28,165 nucleotides of DNA from Terramyces sp. JEL0728 (Eukaryota > Chytridiomycota > Chytridiomycetes > Rhizophydiales > Terramycetaceae), in assembly GCA_027603945.1 (NCBI GenBank), contig JADIIU010000152.1:1-28165 (forward strand), in the 5' to 3' direction. Numbering within the stretch: position 1 is the first letter of the stretch; each line of letters begins with the position of its first letter. The position numbers were made by a program, and so were the translations under genes. Under the pieces are notes generated by a model that was not told the origin of the DNA, did no database searches, and saw nothing but the letters and a program-made list of their open reading frames with translations. Shown piece after piece: positions 9,023-18,034 of the stretch.

Positions 9023-11127
9023 TTATATAATTGGTTTTTTGGAATTCAGCTTGTTGATCCTTTGAGAATCGTCAAACATGTTCATATTGAGTTCTTGTAA
9101 CTGCTTGAGCTTCAGCTCTATCTCTGGATTAGGCTTTTTATCTTCAAGTTTTGGCGATTCGGATGGATCTGGATCAAGTGGTTGATTGATGGACTTTTTT
9201 CTTTCTAAAGGGAATGCAGTTGGTGATGCAAGTGGACTTGAAATATCAGGCAGTAGTATTTTTTCAGTTGTTGGTGTTTTTTGTTGGTCTAAATCAAGGT
9301 TAAATGAGAGCGACTGCAAGGTTGGAGTTATAGCATCAATGGATGGCGGGGGTATTGAAGTGGAGAGTGGAATAGTAAGTGGTAGTGGTGTCACAGTTGG
9401 AGTTTGGGGAGAGGAATTGATTGATGGATCAGGGGTCTGGTATTGGCCAGAATACTGTTCTTGATTATACAGCTTTTCGGTTGCAATGACGATCGAAGGC
9501 TCTTGAAGAGTCAGTTCGTTCCGATCTTCATCTGAGCATCTGCTGCCGCTATCAGACTCGGTTTTGGTATCTGAATTTTTATCTGATGTTTTACTTCCAT
9601 TGTCAGATTCATATTTTGCATTTTCAATGTCCGATCCCTTGTCTGATATTGGCACTGATGGATCGTCCCTCTTTCTCATTAGCACGGATCGGATGGTTTC
9701 TTCGATACGCCTTCTGGTTAATTGTTTATCCTTTGCCAGAATGAGCTTTTCCTTCACCAATTCAGACACTACATCTGTTGCAGTGTCTTCCGCAAGGTTG
9801 AACGGGAATTTGACTTCCAGTGATGATTTTCCAGACATATAAGTCATTTTCAGCATCACTTCATCCCCAATAAATTCAATTACTTTTACATCGCAAGTCG
9901 TCTTTTCTTTCAACGGAGTGGAATGTCTTGAAATATGAAACATTGACCCTATTACAGCCTGATTCACAGAATGCTCTGAATTGTCTGAATCGCTATTTTC
10001 ATATTCTTCATCGATTTTGGTGGACAGTGAGTCCAAAGAGAAAAGCGGTGGTGTTTGTTCGACAGGTATATTTGCAGATGTTTGATCTGGAGATGCTTTG
10101 ACAGAATTCAAGCCAGTATTCAAGCCAGTATTCAAGCCAGTATTCAGAGTATTAAAGATATCAGCATTGCTTGATACACTGTGCAGTTGACTGATGAATG
10201 GATGGGATAAAAGGTCGGTAGCTGACGGCCGTTTTTCCACATTGTGTTCTATACACAGCTCTATGAATGCTCTGGTCTCTGGATCCTCCACCTTTTGCAG
10301 TGCAGCCGGTTTCACCCCAGCCATAACTTTCTTGTAAATCTGGGCTTGGTTGGTACATTCACTGTATGGATACTCTTTGGTTGCAATTTCCAGAACCACT
10401 AAACCAAAAGCGTAAATATCAACTTTTTCATCATATTTTTCATCATACAATTCAGGAGCCATAAATTCAGGGGTTCTAAATTAGTTCAAAAGTACCCCAA
10501 TACAGACGACAAGTGCTGAGAAGCTTTGATTGCAGCCAGCCCTAGATCACCAATCTTTGCTTGTCCGTTGTTTCCATTGATAAAGATGTTTTCACATTTC
10601 AAGTCTCTGTGAATGATTGGAGGGTCTCTGGTATGCAAATAATGCAGCCCGTTCAGTATCTGTCTGCACCAATTCTTAATAATTTTTGGTTTTATCGGTC
10701 CTTTGGCTTTTCGAATATACGACTTTAGTGTGCCTGAAGTCATTAGCTCTGTAATAAAATAAATATCGTCTTTTCCTGCAACAGCACTTGCGGCTCTCCA
10801 AGAGTATAATAAGTTCTAAATTAGTTTCAAATTACAATAATATTATCGTTCCTAAGTGATTGGAGTATTTCGATTTCATGTTGAATCCTGTTTGCATCCA
10901 GCGGAGAAGTAAATGAGTTCATCCTGATCTGATTCCAAGCGACTTCAACCCCTTCTTCGTCGTCGTATGATTTAAAAACTTCCTTGTGTGCTCCTCTTCC
11001 TAAACTATGTCTGTACCGCTGGAATCTCCCAGTTGGATCAGTCTCATAATTAAAATTTGGATACCTCTATCACATCGTCTTCTTCGATGCTGTGCCTTCC
11101 AATTGTTGTTGATCCCATTTCGTTCAT
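9023..11127 (-). CDS. WNK (with-no-lysine) protein kinase
   Basis: Exons 11127-11065, 11042-10836, 10815-10496 and 10475-9023, with introns of 22, 20 and 20 nt, give 680 residues. The kinase domain (~30-295) starts [20 protein letters not shown]. The usual strand-3 lysine is replaced (VEVAWNQ, Asn58) and Lys41 in the glycine loop takes its place, the defining WNK change. [10 protein letters not shown] (Asp161) and the WNK-type GDLGLA (Asp180) are present, so it should be active. A region at ~388-460 resembles the PF2/OSR1_C-like regulatory domain; the rest is Ser/Pro-rich. In animals WNKs sense chloride and crowding and control ion transport. A LNTG repeat sits at 306-319. The 5' end is uncertain. 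The same frame continues upstream to an ATG at 11343, broken by a single TGA that a 27-nt GT..AG segment (11278-11252 region) would remove. Confidence 0.9.
10107..10142. repeat. three perfect 12-bp tandem repeats inside the WNK gene
   Basis: The unit ttcaagccagta occurs three times head to tail and is followed by a decayed fourth copy. On the coding (-) strand it encodes the LNTG repeat between the kinase and the regulatory region. Being 12 bp, copy changes keep the frame, so the linker length may vary between strains. Confidence 0.8.
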
Positions 11128-11604
11128 TTGAGAAGGAATTAAATTTTTTTGAGCTTGCTCAACAAAAACGGCCAGTAAGGGAAGCCAAACCCCCCTGCAC
11201 ATGTCACAAAATAAGGATTCCAAGGTTTGGAGATCTTGTCAAAGCGCCAGAAAATCCGGACTTGGATCATCTAGAGCCATTTCAGACTCATTGGGTCTGT
11301 CTGCTGTCCTAGTTTTGTGGTGAACTTTGTTGAAGCTGTTCATGTTTCAAAAATTGAAGGGGATTTCTGTAACCATAGAAATTGCACAATAAAGCAGGCG
11401 CAATCATTCTCGGCAGGTTGAAAATTTACTCTATAATAAAGAGCCTTGACAAAGCAGAACCAGGTACTGCATGTGAATTATGCATTCGAAATCATGCAAT
11501 CGCCAACTTATATTCTGCTTGCTCGATTTATTCAATTCTCAACCCTTTCATATCTCTGATGCCAATAACTTTTTCACAGCAGAAATCTTTTTCAAAATCA
11601 CAAA
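11128..11604. promoter_or_regulatory. divergent upstream region of WNK and SNF5 genes
   Basis: Space of 477 bases between the chosen WNK start (- strand) and the SNF5 start (+ strand). The part nearest WNK (to 11343) is open in the WNK frame apart from one TGA, so it may hold a 5' exon. The remaining ~260 bases are AT-rich and show no gene that I can support. The + strand open frames here have no recognisable product. No clear TATA box is seen near either start. Confidence 0.4.
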
Positions 11605-12982
11605 ATGGAAAACGTAAAGGAGGAAGTAAAGGAGGAGATAAAGGAAGAAAAGCTGTCTGAAGCCGAGCTCAAGGCTTTAATTCACAGAGAAGAAGCCTAC
11701 GATAATCACCTTCAATACCAAACTGCAAGATTTCAGAATCTCCAGAACATAAAGATGCACGAAAGACAGGATATCTTGCGTCAATACCAGTCCCTGCTCT
11801 CCCATCCGCAACGATTACCACCAGCTAAAGATCCAAAGCTCAATTTGTATATCCCATGCTAACCTAGTACTGAAAAAGAGCTTTTGGATATTTCTCAAAA
11901 AAACTGCAGGCTAGTCCCTATTAGAATTGATATCGAAATGGATGGATTTAAACTGAGAGATACTTTTACATGGAATCTATACGAGAATTTGGTTACACCA
12001 GAAATGTTTGCAAAAGTTATATGTGATGATTGTAATATCGACCAGAAAATAGCCCCTGTCATTGCAAGAGCGATTAGAGAGCAAGTAGAAGACTACTTTC
12101 AACACGCACCTGCAAATTTGGAATATGACGAATCTTTGACCCAAGGAAACAATGGAGTTGATCCAGAAAATAGGGATTTGCCCGAGCTTCGAATGATTAT
12201 AAAGGTATTTGAAAATTGATCCAAGTTGGATATCACGATTGATCATCAATGTATAGTGGATCAGTTTGAATGGGATCTTGCTTGTAGAAGGAATAATCCA
12301 GAAACTTTCGCAGAGAAGCTTGTTAAAGAACTGGGGCTAGTTCCAGAATTCATGTAATAGCCAGCTAATTTAGAACATGCATTGCACACTCCATCAGAGA
12401 ACAGGTACATGCTGCCGCACGTTCTCTACTGATTGCAAATCATGATTTTCTAACTCCGGGAATCACTGATGAGCAATTAGCTACCACATTCTTGCCGCCT
12501 TTGCAGTCCGTAAAAAGAACCCTGAAAGAGTACAACGAATTTGGCCCATACGTCACAAAACCATCCGCTCAAGAAATTGAAAAGATGGAAAAAGATTTAG
12601 AAAGAGAAAACAGGTTTGTCCCATTAACAACAGGCGCAAAAGGAGACAAACCCAGAGAAGCAGGAGAATGGTCATTCTTACGGAAAAGGAATCCTCAAAG
12701 ACCAACAGAACTCCTTTGCCTGTTCCTGTCAAACTGTTGCCGGCAAAGACAGAAATAGAACGGGAAGAAAATGACGACGAGCAGATCGTTACAAAAACTA
12801 TTTATCATCCAATACCACTTGTAGATTACAAGACATGGCGATGTAATAATTGCCAAAATGATATAAAACACACAACTACGTTAAGGACTGGTCCTAGTGG
12901 AGCACAGGTAGTTTATTAGTTAAATTAGACATTATGCGATCCTTGTGGAATACATTGGATTACTACTGGTGCGCTGCCTTAA
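11605..12982 (+). CDS. SNF5/SMARCB1-family chromatin remodeller subunit with GATA-type zinc finger
   Basis: Six exons, 11605-11846, 11868-12204, 12226-12353, 12374-12613, 12634-12907 and 12929-12982, with introns of 21, 21, 20, 20 and 21 nt, give 424 residues. An acidic/helical N-terminus leads to the SNF5 domain (~96-300) with its two imperfect repeats: LVPIRIDIEMDGFKLRDTFT...IAPVIARAIREQVEDYF, and LDITIDHQCIVDQFEWDL...ITCIAHSIREQVHAAA. A basic linker (RRKRRQTQRSRR) follows, then a zinc finger WRCNNC...LCDPCGIHW at ~384-416, whose second cysteine pair is encoded by the last, 54-nt exon. The protein is a core subunit of SWI/SNF- or RSC-type ATP-dependent remodellers in the nucleus. The finger has 20 residues between cysteine pairs, more than the usual 17-18 of GATA factors. 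SNF5 plus GATA finger is known from fungi, not from animals. It ends 16 nt from the convergent AAA ATPase. Confidence 0.9.
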
Positions 12983-12998
12983 ATAATATTGTATTTGT

Positions 12999-15077
12999 CT
13001 AATAAAGAGATTTCAATTCGCCTCCAAATTGTTCCTGGTATTTTTCATACTGCTGAATCATTTCTTGCGAAAGAGACGGCGATATTGATTTTAAAGCATT
13101 CAGGAAATCACTAGTCCCCAATTTGTCTTCTTTTTCCGCTCGTAATTGGCAGAGTGCAGTTTCTCTACATAGAGATTTTAAGTCTGCACCAGAGTAATAA
13201 TCTGTGTTGGACGCAATCAAATCATAGTCTAAAGTGTCAATTGGCATGTTTTTTGTGAATACTTGTAATATTTCCTTTCTTGCTTTGTGGTCTGGAGCTG
13301 GAACAAGAACGACTTTGTCAAATCTACCAGGTCTTAGCAGTGCTGCGTCCACCATATCAGGCCGGTTTGTTGCTCCGACCACTAGAACATCCTTTGCCAG
13401 TTCAATTCCATCCATCTCGTTCAACAAAGTGGAAAGTATTCTTTCTTGGACTGAATCCCCAGATTTGCCAGAAGTAAACCCACGTTTTCCTACAAGAGCA
13501 TCTACCTCATCCAAAAATATAATAGAGGGGGCTGCAGCTCTAGCGTTACTGAAAAGCTGGCGAATTTGAGCTTCAGACTCACCAAGTGCACTTGAATACA
13601 TTGAAGCGCCGGATACAGCGAGAAAGGCTGAACCTAAACGGCAGGCAAGGATTTTGACAAGGGTCGTTTTTGCATTCCCAGGAGGCCCGTACAACAATAT
13701 TCCTCTTGGTGGTTTGAGTCCAAGCGATTTATACTTTTCCTTGTGCATGATGGGCCACTCAACTGCCTGTTGTAACGCTTTTTTAATACTCGATACTCCT
13801 CCAACATCATCCCAATCCAATTTTTCGAGTGAAAGTTGATTAGATCGCAATATTGATGGACTTGTCTTTTTTAACCCATCAAGGAAATCTTGGAAACAGA
13901 CATGCTCTCGTTTTTCGGAGGCAGCAAACAACGTAGCTTCTCGAACCAAAGAAACGAGGTCTGCCATTACAAATCCATTGGTATTTTCCGCAAGCATTTC
14001 AAAATTGACGTCTTTAGAAACTCCAACATTCTCAACAAGTTGCTGCAAGGCTTCAAGGCGATCCTCCCTCGAAGGTACTTTGATTTCCAATTCACGATCA
14101 AACCTATTTTAGATCAAATATACCTTCCTGGTCTGCGCAAAGCGGGATCGAGACTGTTTGGTCGGTTGGTAGCGCCAACAACTACAAGTTTCCCTCTGGA
14201 TTCTATACCATCCATCAAGGTCAGCAACTGCGCTACCATTGACGAACTTTCTGGATTGTGTTGGCGGGATGGCGCAATAGAGTCAATTTCGTCAATAAAG
14301 ATGATAACTACGGAATCATTTTGAACAGAGTAATCATGTGCTTCCTTGAAAGCCAGTCGAAGCTCTCTTTCGCCATCTCCTGTCCCTCCTTTCAAAATGT
14401 CCACCCCACTGACAACGATCATCTTGATATCAAATGCTCTGGCAATTCTAACTACCGCCGATGTTTTCCCTGCAGCTTAGAGATAGGTTACCAACACCGG
14501 GATTTCCATAGAGCAGAATTCCTTTGGGCAACTCAATTCCGAGTTTCTCCACCGCTTTGTGGTATTTAATGGAATATAAAAGCAAATCCGATAGCTGTGT
14601 GTTAATCTTTGATAATTCCAAAGTGTCGGGTTCCTTTGATATCTTTTCCTTTTGTTTCTTTATGATTTTGGTAGATTTGGTGATTATGCAGTCCTGTCCT
14701 TTTCCTTCCGATGTGACAGATATTATTTCAATTCCATAGCAGTTGATTGTGCATCCTTGGCGTACGAGTAATCCATCAAGCAACAGCTTTGCTCTGGCTG
14801 CTGACATTTCCGCTGATAATGTGACTGAGACTGCGTTTGTAAATTTCGCAGGAAATCCTCGAATCGCTGCAGGCTCTCCAATCATCAAATCCAATTTCAA
14901 GTTGCATTCCTTTTCTGTTTTTGCTCTTTCAATATTCCTGGCAAAAAAAGGCTTTTTGGATTTGAAATATTTGCAGTAGTACGTCTATGATAAGCCTCTA
15001 GTAACCTTATTTGCAGTTATTAATTGAACCCAATTGCCATTTTCAAATTGCTCGCTTGTGTGGTGAGCTGCAAACAT
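12999..15077 (-). CDS. AFG2B: AFG2B (SPATA5L1)-like tandem AAA ATPase
   Basis: Exons 15077-15006, 14984-14492, 14469-14124 and 14103-12999, with introns of 21, 22 and 20 nt, give 671 residues. The N-domain is followed by two AAA modules. D1 has Walker A GNPGVGKTS (its lysine appears only after splicing), Walker B IIFIDEIDS and GATNRPNSLDPALRRPGRFD. D2 has GPPGNAKTT, IIFLDEVDA and ALLRPGRFDK. D2 features (VSGASMYSS, VQERILSTLLNEMDG, TKNMPID, SGADLKSLCRE) fit the SPATA5L1/AFG2B branch better than AFG2A/Drg1 or Cdc48. In animals AFG2B pairs with AFG2A in a complex that recycles pre-60S ribosome factors and acts at replication forks. It is shorter than human AFG2B (about 750). The first exon is only 72 nt. 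All catalytic motifs look intact. The AFG2A-versus-AFG2B split needs a tree. Confidence 0.85.
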
Positions 15078-15282
15078 GCAAAAAAATCAAACTCCAATTT
15101 GGTGCGCAACGAATCGCATTCATCTGAAGCGCTATCTGGGAAGCTGCTATAGGCATGTGATCCAGTATAAGGAATAAATAGATTAAATCCATGTCCTTAT
15201 TTTTTAATATGAAGATCGTCTTTTGGGCATTGACATTTAATATCCGGTGTATATATAATCTATCCCATATACAAGAGAATCA
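15078..15282. promoter_or_regulatory. bidirectional promoter region, AFG2B-like gene and peroxidase
   Basis: A 205-base gap between divergent starts. On the peroxidase side a TATA-like run (tatatataa, 15250-15258) sits 25-33 bases before the ATG at 15283. A TATA box placed there would start transcription almost at the ATG. No matching TATA is obvious on the ATPase side. Confidence 0.5.
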
Positions 15283-16888
15283 ATGAAATTATCGCTGCTG
15301 CTAGGTATTGTTGGGGCAGATTACGTCAGAGTTCCAGTTGAGCGTCGGGCACTATCTCCTACATCAAACACGTTCACAAGGTTGTTTCCAAATCTTGAAA
15401 GGTACACGCTGATTAACCTTTTGATTTGCCGCATCTATTAATGATGTCACTTTAAGGGCAAAGGTCATTTCAATTGGGGTAGCTGGAGGCATCATGGATG
15501 CAGGGGATAGCGGGCTACATCCCAGCTTTGGAAACGCAGAGAATCCCACTATGACGGCAGGATTTACTACTTTCGGGCAGTTCCTAGATCATGACATTAC
15601 CTTTGATGCCCGATCTGTGATCAATGCAGACGCGGACCCTTTCAATACATTGAATTTTAGAACTGCTGCTTTCGATTTGGATTCAGTCTACGGTTCCGGG
15701 CCAGTAAATTCACCGCAGTTTTATACTAATTCGTCAAAATACATTAAATTCATTGTACCCCAAATGAAGGGTTCTGCAGCAGTGTCGAGACACGGGTTTC
15801 AAAGATATGATGTTCCAAGAACCAGTGCATACCGGGCTATCATTGCTGACCCAAGGAATGACGAGCATATCACTCTCAATCAATTACATGTCGCCTTTCT
15901 AAAATTCCACAATGCTGTTACCGACATTATTGTTGCTGATCCTTCTTACAAATCTATCCTCTCTGACCCTTACAAAGTATTTTATTACGCAAAGCAGACA
16001 GTAACTTGGCACTATCAATACATCATCATTCACGAATTCTTGCCAATAACTGTGGGCCAGAGTGTGGTAACCGACATTATGAAGAATGGGCTTAAATATT
16101 ACGATCCTCGCACCAACCCTTCCTTTAGGAAGGATATCGGAAATGGCAAAATGATAGCTTCTCTCCCAATTGAATTTTCCTCTGCTGCTTACCGATTTGG
16201 ACATTCCCAAGTTCGGCCATCATACACAGTCAATTTTGGTGCTGTCAATGAACTAGACTTGATTTTGTTTGACGATACTATACCACTCTCAACAATGAAT
16301 CCCAACGACATGCGCGGAGGCACTATAGGTGCAAGGAGATTTATTGATTGGCAAACATTCTTTACTTTCCCCACTGCTCTTCAAAGTGGTATAGTTGCGA
16401 CAAACAACATGGCGATAAATACAGTAATTTCAACACCGCTGTTCCATCTTCCAAAATCGGCACCAGCAGCAGGCAATTGTAATGGGCCGCAAATACCTCC
16501 TGGCTTACCCTGCGACGGTGTTCAATCTCTGGCTTCCCGCAATCTCGCAAGACAAGTAAACTATGCTATACCTAGTGGACAAGATATCGCAGCCGCGATG
16601 GGTCTTGCTGGCATTACAGTTACTCCTCTCAAATCCCTTGGATTGGATAAGTCCTCTCCGCTTTGGTTCTATTGCCTATACGAAGCTCAAACTTTAAAAT
16701 CTGGGCAACAGCTTGGACCTGTCTGCGGTCGTATTATCGCAGAAGTATTTTTTGGCTTGCTTTACTTTGATCAGAGTTCGTACTTGGTCAAGAATCCTAA
16801 TTTTGTCCCAAACTTGAAAAGCATAATAGCCGGGACATTTACTATTCCTGATTTGTTGATACTTGCAAATGTAGTTACTCCATTATAA
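15283..16888 (+). CDS. secreted animal-type (peroxinectin-like) haem peroxidase
   Basis: Two exons, 15283-15401 and 15424-16888, give 527 residues. MKLSLLLGIVGA is a short signal peptide. The chain carries the marks of the cyclooxygenase/peroxinectin superfamily: TFGQFLDHDITFD (distal His96), NFRTAAFDLDSVYGSGP, DPRNDEHITLNQLHVAFLKFHN, WHYQYIIIHEFLP (proximal His243) and a C-terminal GRIIAEVFFGLL. It should oxidise substrates with hydrogen peroxide outside the cell or in the secretory pathway. The join needs care: to keep the family-conserved stretch (LFPNLERFAASINDVT...GGIMDA) in frame, the 22-nt segment 15402-15423 must be removed. This segment begins GTA and has a GATTAAC branch motif but ends TTG instead of an AG. 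The only canonical alternative is a 55-nt intron that deletes conserved residues. If neither is spliced, the gene is broken. Confidence 0.85.
15402..15423 (+). other. 22-nt intron with apparent GT..TG ends
   Basis: The segment runs gtacacgctgattaac then cttttg. Size, donor and branch motif agree with the 52 other introns in the window, but the acceptor reads TG. Removing it joins AG to A, giving Arg followed by Phe-Ala-Ala-Ser, in frame with the family consensus. No AG occurs between the donor and base 15452. Confidence 0.6.
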
Positions 16889-17199
16889 CTTTTGAATATA
16901 AATCCTTTTAGTTTGCTATTTTTAGATCCCAAATCAGTTCGGGCCCACCTTATCGAAAATTGAAATATCAGCGACTTTTCGCAGTAGCAAGCTACGGGAC
17001 ACCGACAAGCCGGAAACTGTAGGGGAAATATTCCCTTTGGTTCGATGAAATAGCGGTAATACACTCGAATAGCTGCCATTATCTCAAGTTCCCATGCAGA
17101 TGTGTTTCAAGTGAAAAATGCTAAATCGAGAAAGTGATACAAATCAGACGTGTGCGTTTTGGGTATAAATATCGCCTAAAGTCACTTGAGTTGCGTATA
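16889..17199. other. 311-base intergenic region between peroxidase and lipocalin genes
   Basis: No gene recognised. It holds the peroxidase 3' region and the lipocalin promoter. Small hairpin-capable motifs occur (gtagc-aa-gctac near 16985-16996; gggaa-ata-ttccc at 17023-17035), too weak to call an RNA gene. TATAAATA at 17164 belongs to the next gene. Confidence 0.5.
17164..17171 (+). promoter_or_regulatory. TATA box of the lipocalin gene
   Basis: TATAAATA in a GC-flanked setting (gggTATAAATAtcgcc), 29-36 bases before the ATG at 17200. At normal TATA spacing the mRNA leader would be only a few bases long. Confidence 0.6.
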
Positions 17200-17925
17200 A
17201 TGTTCAAAACCTTTGCTTTGGCTGCAACCGTGCTTTCCGCTCCATCGCTCCCGCCGCTTACACAGTGTCCACCTTATCAATCAATCTATGATGCAGCTTC
17301 TCTTGAAGGATTTCAGCAAATTTCTTACCAAGGAGAATGGTATGTAATTGCTCACAACGAACCAACTGAACCAAGATTCTGCGAATGCGACAGAATGACT
17401 TGGATAATTGATGCTACTGGGGCTAAATTCAATGAAAATATTCGTGCTGAATGCAAAGCTGGTCTAGCTAATATCCCACTTAGCCTGCCACTCTCTGGTA
17501 CCACCGCGACAAACTCATCTCTTCAAGGATATAGAACTGAAGGCTCCCCTCCTTTAGCTGGGTACATTCCAAACATGGTTTTGTACGCTGAACAGGATCC
17601 TGCAGCCCAAGCAACCACAGGCTACCAATACACTTCTGCTATAGTGTACTCTTGCCAAGAACACTACCTGTTCCAAAATGTGTTTGCATCTCTCCAAATC
17701 TTTTCCAGAGACCCAAATCCAGGGCAAGACAAAATTAACTCTCTGATTCAAAAAGCCGTCGACCTCGGAGTAAACTTTGACCCTACCAAGATGAAGATTC
17801 CAAGACAAACTGGATGCAACCGACCAGAATCTACAACCTGCCCCAAAGATTTTTGTGCATCGGGTAAAAAATGTGCTGGTGGTATGGTAAATGTGCCTGG
17901 AGTTCCAGCAGCCTCGTGCATCTAG
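17200..17925 (+). CDS. secreted lipocalin-like protein
   Basis: Intronless, 241 residues. MFKTFALAATVLSAPSLPPL is a signal peptide. The lipocalin signature GEWYVIAHNEP (Gly45-X-Trp47-Tyr48) is followed by beta-rich sequence with many cysteines (CECDRMTW, ECKAG). There is then a C-terminal segment of ApoD/VDE-lipocalin character: LQIFSRDPNPGQDKINSLIQ, then KAVDLGVNFDPTKMKIPRQTGC, the usual last helix ending in a conserved Cys. A short Cys-rich tail follows. Lipocalins bind small hydrophobic ligands in a beta barrel; which ligand cannot be told. The start at 17200 is chosen because upstream codons lie over the TATA box. The TAG stop is followed after one base by AATAAA. The neighbouring secreted peroxidase also has a TATA promoter, so co-expression at the cell surface is possible. 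Confidence 0.8.
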   Translation: MFKTFALAATVLSAPSLPPLTQCPPYQSIYDAASLEGFQQISYQGEWYVIAHNEPTEPRFCECDRMTWIIDATGAKFNENIRAECKAGLANIPLSLPLSGTTATNSSLQGYRTEGSPPLAGYIPNMVLYAEQDPAAQATTGYQYTSAIVYSCQEHYLFQNVFASLQIFSRDPNPGQDKINSLIQKAVDLGVNFDPTKMKIPRQTGCNRPESTTCPKDFCASGKKCAGGMVNVPGVPAASCI

Positions 17926-18034
17926 AAATAAACAGACTTCATATTGAATTTATTCACTGATTGGCAAATATAAACTTATTTTCTGTGAATCATTTCCTCT
18001 CTTCTAGGACCTACACCAATCCATTCAACTATCA

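Noticed and set aside
11007..11312. 101-residue + strand open frame
   Set aside because: It lies antisense to the WNK 5' exons, which have clear kinase motifs; no family resemblance.
15402..15456. A canonical 55-nt GT..AG intron in the peroxidase gene
   Set aside because: It keeps the frame but deletes the FAASINDVTL stretch conserved in the family and is far outside the 19-22 nt size class. The 22-nt GT..TG cut is preferred, not proven.
17039..17048. GGTTCGATGA, resembling a tRNA T-arm
   Set aside because: No matching acceptor stem, D-arm or anticodon arm could be laid out around it.
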